From positions 1,300,001 to 1,364,000 of the forward strand of contig NZ_CP027805.1 of NCBI RefSeq assembly GCF_003072625.1: 64,000 nucleotides of DNA. The letters run 5' to 3'. Positions within the stretch are counted from its first letter, which is position 1, and every line of letters begins with the position of its first letter. Shown piece after piece: positions 19,280-28,710 of the stretch. The notes beneath the pieces are model-generated. The model was not told the DNA's origin. It ran no database searches and saw nothing but the letters and a program-made list of their open reading frames with translations. The stretch comes from Limosilactobacillus reuteri. GTDB taxonomy: Bacteria; Bacillota; Bacilli; Lactobacillales; Lactobacillaceae. The translations under genes and the position numbers were made by a program.

Positions 19280-21445
19280 CTAGAAAAGCGATCGAACATT
19301 ACTCCACCATTGACTCGCCTTATTACCAAAGTTACTTACTGATTGGTTGAAGTTATTTACAAAGTCGCCTCCATCTTTGAGGAATGATCCCCAACCTTTA
19401 GAGGAACTCTTTGTCTTTTCATTTGCCCGTGTTTGAGCATCTTCAACCGTAAATTTGGTTCCAGTAGTATTCGGCAAAATCGCACTCATTTCATTCTTGT
19501 AAAGGTAGTTAATGCTCCGTTCAGAAATATCGTTTAGGGTATGACTTTGATTTGTATCATCATAGCCTTCCCACGTTGCAACCACGACATCAGGCGTATA
19601 ACCGACGATCCACTTATCACGATCATTAGAATCATCGCCTTTTACTCCTGAGTTTGTAGTCCCCGTTTTACCGGCAAGCGTATAGCCACTTGGTTTGGCC
19701 GTTTCACCAGTTCCGTGGTCAAATACGCCGATCAGCATACTGGTCATTTCTTTGGCCGTCTTACCAGAAATGATCCGCTTATTCTTGCTTCCATCATTTT
19801 TGGCGATCACCTTTCCAGAAGAATCTTCAATCTTGGTAATGTAGTGTGGGGATGGCATTAACCCATCATTGGCAAAGACTGCATAGGCACGGGCCATTTG
19901 TTGCGGTGATACTCCTCGCGTCATTCCCCCGAGGGCTAAGGCAAGGTTCTTATCACCTTTTTCGACTGGTAAGCCAAATTTCTTTGCCATGTCATAACCA
20001 CGATTGACCCCGATCTTATTTAATAACCAGACTGCTGGGGCGTTAAGACTCTCATAAAGGGCCTTATACATCGGCACTGTCCCGCTATAGGTATCATCGT
20101 AGTTCTTTGGCGTGTAATTATTAGTTCCATAAGATTGTTTCTTATCTTGAAGCGTTGAATCATAGAAATATCCATGCTCTAGGGCGGGCGTGTATACAAC
20201 AATCGGCTTAATCGTTGACCCTGGCTGCCGCCGCATCTGCGTAGAGCGGTTAAAGCCACGGAAGACATGTTTCCCACGTCCCCCAACGACCGCGGTAATT
20301 CCCCCATTTTTCGGATTCATCGCAATCGAAGCTGATTGAACCATTGTGCCATCAGCTGAGTTCTGCGGGAAGTTATCGTCATCGTCATAGGTTTGCTGCA
20401 TTGCTCGTTGTTGGTCTTGATCCAGCGTCGTATAAATCCGATAACCATTATTCATAATATCTTTTTCGGAAATATGATAGCGACTCTCTGCTTCCGCAAT
20501 GACCGCATCAAAGAAGTACGGGTACTTATAACTGTCATTTGGCACGTAGCCGTTGGTAATATTCAACGGTGTCTGCTTATATTGATCTGCCGCACTTTGA
20601 CTTAATTTATGATTTTCCACCATCAGCTGAAGAACCATATTCCGTCGTTGCTTCGTCGCCGTCGGATGTTCTACCGGATCGTACATCCCAGGTGACGTCA
20701 GCATTCCGGCCAGGGTCGCTGCTTGGGGTATTGTTAGCTGACTGGCATTTTTATTGAAGTAACGCTTGGCCGCATCTTGAACTCCCCAGACCCCATGGCC
20801 AAAGTAGGCATTATTGAGGTACATTGTTAAAATCTCATTTTTGCTATATTGGTTTTCTACCTCAACCGCAATAAAGATCTCTCGGGCCTTACGAGAGAAA
20901 GTCTGTTGTTGCGTTAAGAAGGCATTCTTAACCAGCTGTTGTGTTAAAGTACTACCCCCACCAGAGATATAATCCCGGTGAAGAAGTTTATTTTTTACTA
21001 GTAAGAAGCCAGCCCGACCTAACCCTTTGACTGAAAAGCCGTGTTCATGATAGAAATTCCGATCTTCAGTCGAGAGGACCGCGTTAGGGACATTTGAGGA
21101 AATATCTTTTAGTTCCACATAAGTTCCCTTTTGAGCATATAGGCTCCCGGCCGATTGATTGCTACGGTCATAAATCATTGTGGGTCGCTGCAACCGGTTC
21201 TTAAGATTTTTAACATCTGCAGTTTTTGCAACAAGCGTCAAATGGATACTGGTAATTAAGAAAATTCCCAGAAAAATAACAATGATCCATCGCGTTAATT
21301 GATAACGATGCCAGAATTTTTTCAGCATCGCAACAAAGAGCTGCCAATAGTGTTTAACCCAAACTCGGAATGATGCCCAAGTCTTTTTTAACCACTTTAT
21401 GATTCGCTCTTTCAAATCTAAATTAGATTGTGGTTCACGATTCAT
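19280..21445 (-). CDS. Class A penicillin-binding protein (bifunctional transglycosylase/transpeptidase)
   Basis: This 721-residue protein polymerises and cross-links peptidoglycan on the outer face of the membrane. A basic cytoplasmic tail (1-50) is followed by one membrane span (about 53-73), the GT51 domain with EDRNFYHEHGF (catalytic Glu127) and GGSTLTQQLVKN (163-174), and the transpeptidase domain with S410-TIK, SLN at 466-468 and KTGTT at 593-597. The order and length resemble the PBP1A/2A group of Lactobacillales. A Ser/Gly-rich tail ends the protein. All catalytic residues are present. Confidence 0.93.
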   Translation of the reverse strand: MNREPQSNLDLKERIIKWLKKTWASFRVWVKHYWQLFVAMLKKFWHRYQLTRWIIVIFLGIFLITSIHLTLVAKTADVKNLKNRLQRPTMIYDRSNQSAGSLYAQKGTYVELKDISSNVPNAVLSTEDRNFYHEHGFSVKGLGRAGFLLVKNKLLHRDYISGGGSTLTQQLVKNAFLTQQQTFSRKAREIFIAVEVENQYSKNEILTMYLNNAYFGHGVWGVQDAAKRYFNKNASQLTIPQAATLAGMLTSPGMYDPVEHPTATKQRRNMVLQLMVENHKLSQSAADQYKQTPLNITNGYVPNDSYKYPYFFDAVIAEAESRYHISEKDIMNNGYRIYTTLDQDQQRAMQQTYDDDDNFPQNSADGTMVQSASIAMNPKNGGITAVVGGRGKHVFRGFNRSTQMRRQPGSTIKPIVVYTPALEHGYFYDSTLQDKKQSYGTNNYTPKNYDDTYSGTVPMYKALYESLNAPAVWLLNKIGVNRGYDMAKKFGLPVEKGDKNLALALGGMTRGVSPQQMARAYAVFANDGLMPSPHYITKIEDSSGKVIAKNDGSKNKRIISGKTAKEMTSMLIGVFDHGTGETAKPSGYTLAGKTGTTNSGVKGDDSNDRDKWIVGYTPDVVVATWEGYDDTNQSHTLNDISERSINYLYKNEMSAILPNTTGTKFTVEDAQTRANEKTKSSSKGWGSFLKDGGDFVNNFNQSVSNFGNKASQWWSNVRSLF

Positions 21446-21649
21446 TAATAAATCTCCATTTTCATTTCAAAAAGCTGACAATTATTTTATCACATTTTGG
21501 TAAATGGTAAGCTATTTTCCCCGTCAGCTTTACCAGAAATTAAAAGAAGAGGGAGTGAGTGGGAATTAACCGTCTCAACAAGGCGGTGGGCTAAGGATAG
21601 AACGGTGATTAGCACGGCACGGGCTGATTATCGTTCGGACTTAGCCTCG

Positions 21650-21824
21650 AGCCTTGTGGTTACGACGCGAATCTAGCCTACTAGGATTTCCACGATATCT
21701 TAAATAAAGCTCATATAAATAAAGAGGCTGTTGAAAAAACGAAGTTTTTCTCAGCCTCTCCCTCTTCTATTTTCACGAATAATAGCAAGATAAAGTGGAA
21801 CTAGCTTCGCGTCACCACAAGGCT
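21650..21824. repeat. Widely spaced inverted repeat downstream of argS
   Basis: AGCCTTGTGGTTACGACGCG (from 21650) and CGCGTCACCACAAGGCT (ending 21824) are imperfect inverted copies about 125 bases apart, followed and preceded by CTAG. The argS terminator lies between them. The whole 21446-21844 stretch has no credible gene: only this repeat, the terminator, and unexplained GC-richer sequence at 21550-21680. The motif CTAGCCTACTA (21673-21683) recurs at 33182-33192. Confidence 0.5.
21714..21759 (-). terminator. Intrinsic terminator of argS
   Basis: On the minus strand AGAGGCTGAGAAAAACTTCG pairs with the sequence ending CAACAGCCTCTTT, followed by ATTTAT. It is about 85 bases downstream of the argS stop. 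Confidence 0.75.
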
Positions 21825-21844
21825 ATTCTCCACACGCTTTTTAT

Positions 21845-23533
21845 TTACATCTCATCTGGTGACTTGATATCAAGTAAATCAAGAGCTGATTTAAGCACAT
21901 CACTAACTGCTTGAGTAAGAGCTAACCGTGCTGGTTGAGCTTCATCCTTATCAAGAATCCGAGTGTGAGCGTAGTATTGGTTAAATTTCTTAGCCAATTC
22001 AAGAGCATACTTAGCGATTACTGATGGATCGTAGTTTAATGCAGCCCGCTTAATTGCTTCGCTGTATTGACCAAGGAAGCTGATTAATTCCCAAGCTTCA
22101 GCACCGGCCTTTGTCAAGTCCACATCGCTAAAGTCCCGGATGCCACCCTTACGTAAGATACTCTCCGCACGAGCACGAGCATATTGAACATAAGGACCAG
22201 TTTCACCTTCAAACTTAACAACATCTTCAAGCTTGAAGTTAACAGCATTCCGACGGTAGTTCTTTAAATCGTGGAAGATAACGGCACCAACACCGACTTC
22301 TTTAGCAACTTCATCAGCGTTTTCAAGGTCAGGGTTCTTTTCAGCAATTTGCTTCCGCGCTAAATCAATGGAATCGTTCAATACGTCTTCAAGGGAAACA
22401 ACATTACCCTTCCGCGTAGACATCTTCTTACCGTTTAAGTTCATTAAACCAAAGGAGATGTGTTCAATTTGATCCCACCAGTTGAAGCCCATTTCCTTTA
22501 AGGCCGCACGTAATTGCTTAAAGTAAGTTTCTTGTTCGGCACCAACAACGTAAAGGGACTTAGCATGGCCATACATCCGTTTCCGGAAAAGCGCCGTTGC
22601 CAAATCACGAGTGATGTAAGTTGTCGTTCCGTTACTCTTGATGATTAGTAATGGTGGTAAGTTATATTCATCAAGGTCAACAATTTCTGCACCCCGACTA
22701 GGCTTCAATAAGTTCTTATCCCGTAACAATTGGATAGGTTCTTCCATCTTTTGAGCAGAGAAAGCTTCACCATTAAATGAGTCGAAGTTGACATCTAGCA
22801 TCTTGTAAACACGTTGGAACCGTTCAAGAGAAACTTCACGGAACCAGTGCCAAAGCCGCCATGCTTCTTCGTCACCATGTTCAAGCTTAGCAAACCAGTT
22901 ACGACCTGCTTCAGTGTATTCTGGATGTTCGTCAGCTTCGTTATTGATCCGCACATAGTACTTAAGCAAAGTGTTAATCGGATCCTTCTTAACTTCTGCT
23001 TCGTCTCCCCACATCTCATAAGCCGCCATTAACTTACCAAATTGCGTACCCCAATCACCAAGGTAATCAATCCGAATTAAGTTGTAGTTAACTTTTTCAA
23101 GAATCCGAGCAACGGCTTCACCAATCATGGTTGAACGAAGGTGTCCCATTCCCATAGGCTTAGCAATGTTTGGTGATGAATAATCAATCGTAACGTTAGC
23201 TTCGTGCCCAAGGTCAATCTCACCATAATGTTCAGGATCTGCTAAGATCGTTTGTAAAATCTTAGCACCAACTTGCGCTTTATCAAGGAAGAAGTTGATA
23301 TATGGACCAGCAACAACTACCTTTTCAAAACCGTCTTGGTCAACCTTTTCAACTAATTCACTTGCGATCATTTGCGGTGCTTTATGTAAGGTCTTAGCTA
23401 AAAAGAATGTCGGGAAGGCATAATCCCCGTTACTAGAATCTTTTGGCCGTTCAATCTTAGCTTCAATTTCTTTAACATCCATCTCTGGCAATGCTTGTGC
23501 CAATGCAGCTGCAACTTGTTGCTTATCGCTCAT
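21845..23533 (-). CDS. argS: Arginyl-tRNA synthetase
   Basis: ArgRS charges tRNA-Arg with arginine. The 562 residues have the N-terminal additional domain, the class I signature in the form [10 protein letters not shown] (replacing HIGH), the KMSKS-like KKMSTRKGN, and the DALR anticodon-binding domain at the C-terminus. Strong AGGAGG lies before the ATG. The gene is preceded by a T-box leader, so its expression should rise when tRNA-Arg is uncharged. Confidence 0.97.
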   Translation of the reverse strand: MSDKQQVAAALAQALPEMDVKEIEAKIERPKDSSNGDYAFPTFFLAKTLHKAPQMIASELVEKVDQDGFEKVVVAGPYINFFLDKAQVGAKILQTILADPEHYGEIDLGHEANVTIDYSSPNIAKPMGMGHLRSTMIGEAVARILEKVNYNLIRIDYLGDWGTQFGKLMAAYEMWGDEAEVKKDPINTLLKYYVRINNEADEHPEYTEAGRNWFAKLEHGDEEAWRLWHWFREVSLERFQRVYKMLDVNFDSFNGEAFSAQKMEEPIQLLRDKNLLKPSRGAEIVDLDEYNLPPLLIIKSNGTTTYITRDLATALFRKRMYGHAKSLYVVGAEQETYFKQLRAALKEMGFNWWDQIEHISFGLMNLNGKKMSTRKGNVVSLEDVLNDSIDLARKQIAEKNPDLENADEVAKEVGVGAVIFHDLKNYRRNAVNFKLEDVVKFEGETGPYVQYARARAESILRKGGIRDFSDVDLTKAGAEAWELISFLGQYSEAIKRAALNYDPSVIAKYALELAKKFNQYYAHTRILDKDEAQPARLALTQAVSDVLKSALDLLDIKSPDEM

Positions 23534-23540
23534 ATATATT

Positions 23541-23763
23541 CCTCCTTATACTTATAAAAAAACGCCCCTAATAAGCATTACGCTTACTAGAGACGAGATT
23601 TACCCGCGGTACCACTCTAATTGAATTAGAATTCCACTCATTCATTAATTTAATTGAAATATCTGAGGCACGCCTTCACAAATCGAAAAGCCCCTAACTC
23701 TCATCAACAAAGGGTCGCTGTAGATTTCAAAATGCTACTACTCCTCAAATCCTATTTTCATAC
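23541..23763 (-). promoter_or_regulatory. T-box riboswitch leader of argS
   Basis: The hallmark T-box sequence GAGTGGTACCGCGG is at 23607-23620 on the minus strand, followed by a terminator stem (CTAGTAAGC / GCTTATTAG) and a run of T just before the argS ribosome site. A promoter is visible upstream: TATAAT at 23770-23775 with TTGTTT at 23792-23797. Uncharged tRNA binding should favour the antiterminator. A CGT in GGCGTGCC of the upstream stem is a candidate Arg specifier codon, which I could not fold to confirm. Confidence 0.92.
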
Positions 23764-23861
23764 TCAACCATTATAACAAATTTAGATTTGAAAACAAGGA
23801 CTAATCTACGGGGTTGAGTTATCACTTTTCTCTTACTTATTATATGTTACAATTATTATCA

Positions 23862-24841
23862 CCCGAAATGTCAATTTAAGTTAGAAAGAAAATAGTTGCT
23901 CATCAGTGACGTAAGACATGAATACTTCATATGGAGTTCGATAGCCTAGTGATTTACGGGGCAGGTTATTTCGCTTACTCATCAGTTGGGTTACCAATTC
24001 ATCAGGAAGATTGCGGAAATCTAGCTGTTTCGTTAAGCCATCCCGGCGTAAAAGACCGTTGTTGTTTTCGTTCAGCCCTCGTTGATTGGGAGCACCAACC
24101 TCGGCAAAGTAAGTGTGAAGGTCAAATTGATTGGCAATCTCGCGCCAGCCGGCGAATTCTTTTCCGTTGTCAAAGGTAATCGATTTGAAGAAGTACCGCG
24201 GGAATTTCCGAAGCCACTGACTTAAGTGTTGGTTAATCGCATCAGCCGTCTTTTCGTGCACATTGAGTACAATTTCGACCTTCGATTGGCGTTCGGTCAG
24301 GGTCATTACCGCCCCTTGGTGCTTTTTGCCTTGGACGGTATCAGCTTCAAGGTGCCCAAATTCAGTGGCATAGTGCGGAAAGTCCTTGGCACGCTCGTGA
24401 ATACTTCGCCCCAATTGGCCAGCCTTCCCGCGGCGCTCGACATAGTCATTCGGGTGCCGCTTACCTGGAACGGACATCGAAGCCGAACTGGCCACGTTCA
24501 AACATCCGGTAAAGAGTTCGCCGGTTACAACTAATTGGGCGCTCAGCGCGCCCAATAATGGTATCAGGCGTCCACCCCTGGGCAATTTTGTCGTTGATAT
24601 AAGTGAGTTCAGCCAGTGACAACTGAGTACGTTTTCGGCGCAACGGTTGATCATTTGGGCCACTCGGTACGCTTTAAGCTTTTGCACGAAAGAATGGGCG
24701 ATGATTGTCAGCTCGTTTGTGGTAAGATGGGTGTAAGTCATTTGTGGTTTTCTTTCTTTTGTTTAGGGGTATTCAAAAGTCTACCACAAATGGCTTTTCT
24801 ATTTTTCTAACTTATTTTCTAACTTAATTTTACAAACGGCG
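23862..24841 (-). mobile_element. IS30-type element, copy A
   Basis: The ends are CCCGAAATGTC (left) and ACAAACGGCG (right), imperfect inverted repeats extending over about 26 bases, and a 3-bp duplication TCA flanks the element (23859-23861 and 24842-24844). Copy B at 37050-38028 has the same ends in the opposite orientation. Copy A differs by a 12-bp duplication near its 5' end (AAGTTAGAAAAT twice) and an 11-bp deletion inside the gene, which gives the 1-bp length difference (980 against 979). Confidence 0.88.
23881..24741 (-). pseudogene. IS30-type transposase, copy A, two frame lesions
   Basis: One frame is open from 24741 to 23881, but its middle is not transposase sequence. The N-terminal part (THLTTNELTIIAHSF, VAQMINRCAE) is followed by out-of-frame coding, because the true sequence (RTQLSLAELTYINDK, GWTPDTIIGR) lies in a neighbouring frame. 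An 11-bp deletion at about 24470, relative to copy B, restores the first frame at GKRHPNDYVERR, after which the DDE core is intact (HLEADTVQG, TFDNGKEFAGW, NQRGLNENNNG). The product would have about 50 wrong residues, so it should be inactive. Confidence 0.85.
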
Positions 24842-24876
24842 TCATTAAATAATAATGAAAGGTTGATGAGTTACTT

Positions 24877-25692
24877 ATGACAAATCCTACAATTCAAGCT
24901 GTCACAATTGCAGGTCATGATTCGGACGGGAGTGCTGGAATGCCTGCCGACCTTCATGCCTTTTTTGCGGATGGCGTATACGGTCACGGTATTTTAACCG
25001 CCGCTGTTTCCGGAAATTCTTATGGGATTACCTCTTCTCAAGTAATGCCGCAAGAATTTATTGCCGAACAGTTCAAGGTATTAAGCGAAGATTTTGACAT
25101 CAAAGCAGCCAAAACAGGAATGCTTGCTAATGACGATGTAATTAATGTCGTTGCTGATAACTATTCGCCTGAACATTTTGGCCCGTTAGTTGTTGACCCT
25201 GTGATTATTACTAAGCACGGTGCAATGTTGCTTGAACAATCCGCCTATGAACTATTTCGTGAACGAATTATTCCCCTTGCAACTGTTATTACCCCTAATT
25301 TCTATGAAGCACAAAAATTAACAGGAATTGAAATGACCACAGATGAAGAACGGGTTAAAGCAGCTCATTATCTTCAAGACTTAGGGGCAAAAAACGTGGT
25401 GATTAAGGGCGCGCATAATGATGATAGCCAAACAACTGTTGATGACTTTGTTCTTCTTGAAGACGGCGATAGCTTCTGGCTCAAAAAACCTTTTGTTAAG
25501 ACTGATCGGTTGAATGGAACCGGTGATAGTTTCTCTGCAATTATCGCTACCGAGCTTGCGAAGGGAAATAATGTTAAAATAGCAGTAACAAAGGCTAAAG
25601 ATGCCGTTTACGCAGCAATCGCAAATCCATTAACGGTTGGTCATAAATTTGGGCCAATCAATCATTGGGATGCGCAAAAGGAGCTGCATTAG
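24877..25692 (+). CDS. pdxK: Hydroxymethylpyrimidine/pyridoxine kinase (ThiD/PdxK family)
   Basis: The enzyme phosphorylates pyridoxal/pyridoxine or hydroxymethylpyrimidine in vitamin B6 or B1 metabolism. The ribokinase-fold signature is RLNGTGDSFSA near residue 211, with the catalytic Asp, and the N-terminal AGHDSDGSAGMPADLHAF replaces the common SGGAGIQAD. The 271 residues fit. No thiamine genes are nearby, so a B6 role is somewhat more likely, but sequence alone does not settle it. It is followed after 12 bases by the dehydrogenase gene, probably as an operon. Confidence 0.85.
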   Translation: MTNPTIQAVTIAGHDSDGSAGMPADLHAFFADGVYGHGILTAAVSGNSYGITSSQVMPQEFIAEQFKVLSEDFDIKAAKTGMLANDDVINVVADNYSPEHFGPLVVDPVIITKHGAMLLEQSAYELFRERIIPLATVITPNFYEAQKLTGIEMTTDEERVKAAHYLQDLGAKNVVIKGAHNDDSQTTVDDFVLLEDGDSFWLKKPFVKTDRLNGTGDSFSAIIATELAKGNNVKIAVTKAKDAVYAAIANPLTVGHKFGPINHWDAQKELH

Positions 25693-25704
25693 GAGGAATT
25701 TTTG

Positions 25705-26643
25705 ATGCTTGATACGTATAGGCACAAAGTTGTATTAATAGGTGACGGGGCTGTCGGCTCATCATTTGCCTTTTCATTATTGCAGTCCACAAATGAGGTC
25801 GATGAATTGGTACTGGTAGATCGAACAAGGTCAAAAGCAGTTGGGGATGCTGCTGATCTGGCTGATATTACACCCCTGACAAACCCAGTAAAGATTTACG
25901 CGGGAACCTATGAAGATGCCGCTCATGCTGACGTGGTTGTTATTACAGCTGGGATTCCCCGTAAACCTGGTGAAACACGGTTAAACCTAGTTAATAAAAA
26001 CACTACGATTCTTAAATCAATTATTGAACCAATTGTCAAAAGTGGGTTCACTGGCGTTTTCGTTATCTCAAGCAATCCCGTTGATATCCTTACAACAATT
26101 GCGCAGCGAATCAGCGGTTTCCCTAAAGAGCGCGTCATAGGAACTGGAACTTCTCTTGATTCAATGCGGCTCCGGGTTCTCTTAAGCAAGAAATTACATC
26201 TATCCGTCAATGTCATCGATGCCTTAATGCTTGGCGAACACGGTGATACTTCTTTTGCGGCTTTTAATGAAATCACAGTCAGCGGAAAAGCCCTCAACAC
26301 TATTACTGCTCTTTCAAACACTGATAAAGACGAAATTGAAAAAGCAGTTCACGAAGCTGGCAGTCAAATAATTGCCAATAAAGGGGCTACTTTCTACGGA
26401 ATCGCTAAATGCCTCTCATATATTACGCGGGCAATCATCGAAAACCGTAATCTTGTCCTGCCAATTTCGGCTCCACTTGAGGGACAGTACGGAATTAATG
26501 ATCTGTACTTAGGAACGCCTGCCATCATTAATAGTCAAGGAATCGGCCAGGTCGTTGAATATCCGTTAACGTCAGATGAAGTTAAAAAGATGCAACAATC
26601 TGCTGAAGCAATGCATCAGGTTTTAGCTAAGATTGAAATCTAA
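25705..26643 (+). CDS. ldh: L-lactate dehydrogenase family protein
   Basis: This NAD-dependent dehydrogenase interconverts pyruvate and lactate. AGGAGG at 25691-25696 fits the ATG at 25705; an in-frame TTG at 25702 is less well placed. The NAD fold has GDGAVGSSFAF (residues 13-23), the mobile-loop Arg in PGETR (92), the Asp152/Arg155 pair in LDSMRLR, and the catalytic His179 in GEHGDTSF. Length is 312. Lactobacilli carry several paralogues, and the pairing with a vitamin kinase suggests this may not be the main fermentative enzyme; a 2-hydroxy acid other than lactate is possible. Confidence 0.88.
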   Translation: MLDTYRHKVVLIGDGAVGSSFAFSLLQSTNEVDELVLVDRTRSKAVGDAADLADITPLTNPVKIYAGTYEDAAHADVVVITAGIPRKPGETRLNLVNKNTTILKSIIEPIVKSGFTGVFVISSNPVDILTTIAQRISGFPKERVIGTGTSLDSMRLRVLLSKKLHLSVNVIDALMLGEHGDTSFAAFNEITVSGKALNTITALSNTDKDEIEKAVHEAGSQIIANKGATFYGIAKCLSYITRAIIENRNLVLPISAPLEGQYGINDLYLGTPAIINSQGIGQVVEYPLTSDEVKKMQQSAEAMHQVLAKIEI

Positions 26644-26693
26644 AAAAGCTGAGGCTGGGAGAAATAAAATTTTCTCCTAGCCTCAGCTTTTTA
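26643..26693 (+). terminator. Strong intrinsic terminator after ldh
   Basis: AAAAAAGCTGAGGCTGGGAGAAA pairs over about 20 bp with TTTCTCCTAGCCTCAGCTTTTT. It can also stop transcription from the right. Confidence 0.92.
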
Positions 26694-26697
26694 TAAG

Positions 26698-26768
26698 AGC
26701 GGGTAACGAGAATCGAACTCGCGACGCAACCTTGGGAAGGTTGAGTTTTACCACTAAACTATACCCGC
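26698..26768 (-). tRNA. tRNA-Gly (anticodon CCC)
   Basis: Read on the minus strand, the acceptor arms GCGGGTA and TACCCGC pair over 7 bp, the D arm contains TTTAGTGGTAAA, the T loop is TTCGATT, and the anticodon stem CAACC/GGTTG encloses the loop TTCCCAA, giving anticodon CCC. The 3' CCA is not encoded. The GCC or TCC forms are commoner, so the anticodon assignment depends on the 5-bp stem I drew. Confidence 0.93.
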
Positions 26769-26831
26769 ATTAACTAACTAAGTTCGACACTTAGTTAGTA
26801 TATACCTCTTCTAATTATTTGTCATCTTTTT

Positions 26832-27104
26832 TTAAGATTTTTTTGAAGATTTAGCATCTTCTGCTGTTTCTTCGTCATCCTTTTTTTCTTCACGAGGAAC
26901 AGCCTTTACCATCTTAGCTTCTTTTTGGCGAATAACAGCGCGGCCATTTAATTCGTTAACCCCGCTTTTATCAGACGGATCAAAATCTTGGATAGATACC
27001 ATAATTGAATTAGTATAAACCTTTTCAACGACACCAGAAAATTCATGTTCGAGGGGACCAAATTTCTTTCCTTTTACAATATCGCCAATTTCAAAATCTG
27101 CCAC
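26832..27104 (-). CDS. DUF2187 family protein
   Basis: The 90-residue protein starts with FEIGDIVKGKKFGPLEHEFSGVVEKVYTNSIMVSI, the small beta-barrel (KOW-like) domain of the DUF2187 family, and ends in a charged Lys/Glu/Asp-rich tail (EEKKDDEETAEDAKSSKKS). No function is established for the family; the fold suggests nucleic acid or protein binding. It is monocistronic. The start at 27104 is preceded by a GAGGTGAAATC ribosome site. Confidence 0.78.
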   Translation of the reverse strand: MADFEIGDIVKGKKFGPLEHEFSGVVEKVYTNSIMVSIQDFDPSDKSGVNELNGRAVIRQKEAKMVKAVPREEKKDDEETAEDAKSSKKS

Positions 27105-27245
27105 TTGATTTCACCTCAAATATTATTTATTTTTACGCAAGTAATATACGTACCATACACTTTTTTTATTATATTTTCAAGTCAAAAGCATATAGTCAGT
27201 TTCTTTCATTAATGCTAAAATCAAAGCCGAAAGGAGTTTACCCAT

Positions 27246-27581
27246 ATGTTAAAAATAATAGTGGCGGTCCTAATCATTATTTTGATTTTCACTACTACCA
27301 CTGGTCTCCATGCCAAAATTGAACGGAAAGTGACTAACTGGCTTGAACTAAGCCGTTTATTCTTTTTCCTTTTATTGACTGCTTCGATTGGCCATACCTT
27401 TCTTCATTTTAAAACTCATCTTTTGAGCAACCTAGTATGGATCATTTTTTTAATTTTAATCTATATCTTAATTGAAACTGCTTTCCGCCTTAAACGGGAA
27501 ACATTTGGCAATCTCTATCTAACAGCCTTACTTTTTATTGCCCTTATCATTGCCTTAGGGATTGGCTGTTGGTGGATCTAA
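27246..27581 (+). CDS. Small four-helix membrane protein, unknown
   Basis: I do not recognise a family. The 111 residues contain about four hydrophobic segments (residues 3-20, 38-53, 61-79, 90-110) with short basic loops such as KIERKVTNW and RLKRETFG. CGAAAGGAG precedes the start. Its last 35 bases overlap the end of the convergent folP gene, with no terminator in between, so the two transcripts must run into one another. Confidence 0.7.
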   Translation: MLKIIVAVLIIILIFTTTTGLHAKIERKVTNWLELSRLFFFLLLTASIGHTFLHFKTHLLSNLVWIIFLILIYILIETAFRLKRETFGNLYLTALLFIALIIALGIGCWWI

Positions 27582-28710
27582 ACCAGTAACTGTTTTCAAT
27601 AGTATCAATCATTTTCACTAATTGACTGGTTTCCTCAACATCATGAACTCGTAAAACACGACCGCCTCGCAAATACATTGCTGTCTCAGCAATCAATGTT
27701 ACGCCGAGACGGTCTTCTTTTGCTAGATTAAATAATTTTTGCCCAAAGCCCTTTCGTGAGATTGCAACCATAATCGGGCGATGGAGGTAATTAAGCTGAT
27801 CAATGTTACGCATCATCGCATAATCCTGGTAACCGTCGGCCACCTTGGCATACCCAATTCCTTGGTCTAAAATCACCCGTTCAAGATCAATCCCAGCGGC
27901 TGCTATTGTCCCAAGATTATATTCAAAAAATTTCTGCATCGCTACTGTGAGATTATCGTAGTCATGAGTTCGGCTACTATGCATTGTTACCATTCCAACA
28001 TTTGCCTTAGCCATCAAAATTAGTTTTTGTTTTGAGTTAAACGCCTGCACATCATTGATAATATCTACCCCGGCCTTAATTGCCGCTGCCATTACTGGGA
28101 GTTTATATGTATCAACTGCGATAGCAACCTGGGGATAGTTTTCACGAAGAAGCTGAATGGCCGGCATAATTCGTGCAATTTCTTCTTCCGGATCAACTTC
28201 CTTAAAGCCACCCGGTTTCGTAGTTTGCCCACCAACTTCAATTACGTTTGCACCGGCTGCTACCATCTTAGCAATTTGACTAGCAATAGCGGAGTGCGAT
28301 TGAAATTTGCCCCCATCATAAAAGGAGTCAGGAGTTACATTTAAAATCCCATAAATCACGGGGTGGGCTGTCAGGTCAAAAGTAAACCGACCTGCGCGCC
28401 AAGTAATTTGGTGACGGTGGTAAATCTGATCGAGTGAAGCAATTAATTCTTGGTCTTTATTCCACCGTTCTTTCACCCGCGCTATTAGTTCTTTTAGGGA
28501 AAGGAGCGGCAAAGAAAATTCGACGCGTTTTTCAACACAAGCTACAGGGATATCGAAATGACGGATAAATTGCTCCACTATCCCAGCCATCTCCCCATCT
28601 GGACAATCCCAAGTTAATAAAAGCTGCTGGTGCCGATTAACTTGGTCAGCTAAGATTGCGGATACTAATTTAGAATGGTCTTTGGTAACTAAATTTTCAG
28701 TAACTTTCAT
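27547..28710 (-). CDS. folP: Dihydropteroate synthase with N-terminal extension
   Basis: FolP joins p-aminobenzoate to hydroxymethyl-dihydropterin pyrophosphate, the target step of sulfonamides. The catalytic domain begins near residue 116 with YGILNVTPDSFYDGGKF and contains VIEVGGQTTKPGG, AVDTYK, IINDVQAF and ISRKGFGQKLF. Family members usually have about 270 residues, but this one has 387: the first 110 or so form an extra domain (LVSAILADQVNRHQQLLLTWDC and onward) seen in some lactobacilli and of unknown purpose. It is the last gene of the folate operon and overlaps the upstream gene by 14 bases. Confidence 0.93.
   Translation of the reverse strand: MKVTENLVTKDHSKLVSAILADQVNRHQQLLLTWDCPDGEMAGIVEQFIRHFDIPVACVEKRVEFSLPLLSLKELIARVKERWNKDQELIASLDQIYHRHQITWRAGRFTFDLTAHPVIYGILNVTPDSFYDGGKFQSHSAIASQIAKMVAAGANVIEVGGQTTKPGGFKEVDPEEEIARIMPAIQLLRENYPQVAIAVDTYKLPVMAAAIKAGVDIINDVQAFNSKQKLILMAKANVGMVTMHSSRTHDYDNLTVAMQKFFEYNLGTIAAAGIDLERVILDQGIGYAKVADGYQDYAMMRNIDQLNYLHRPIMVAISRKGFGQKLFNLAKEDRLGVTLIAETAMYLRGGRVLRVHDVEETSQLVKMIDTIENSYWFRSTNSQSLRQ

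Noticed and set aside
23881-24741. A full-length 286-residue IS30 transposase in copy A
   Set aside because: The frame is continuous, but its middle third is out-of-frame sequence between two lesions. Comparison with copy B shows the true coding in another frame.
27246-28710. A terminator between the small membrane protein gene and folP
   Set aside because: The genes overlap by 35 bases and I see no stem with a T run there. Transcripts probably converge.
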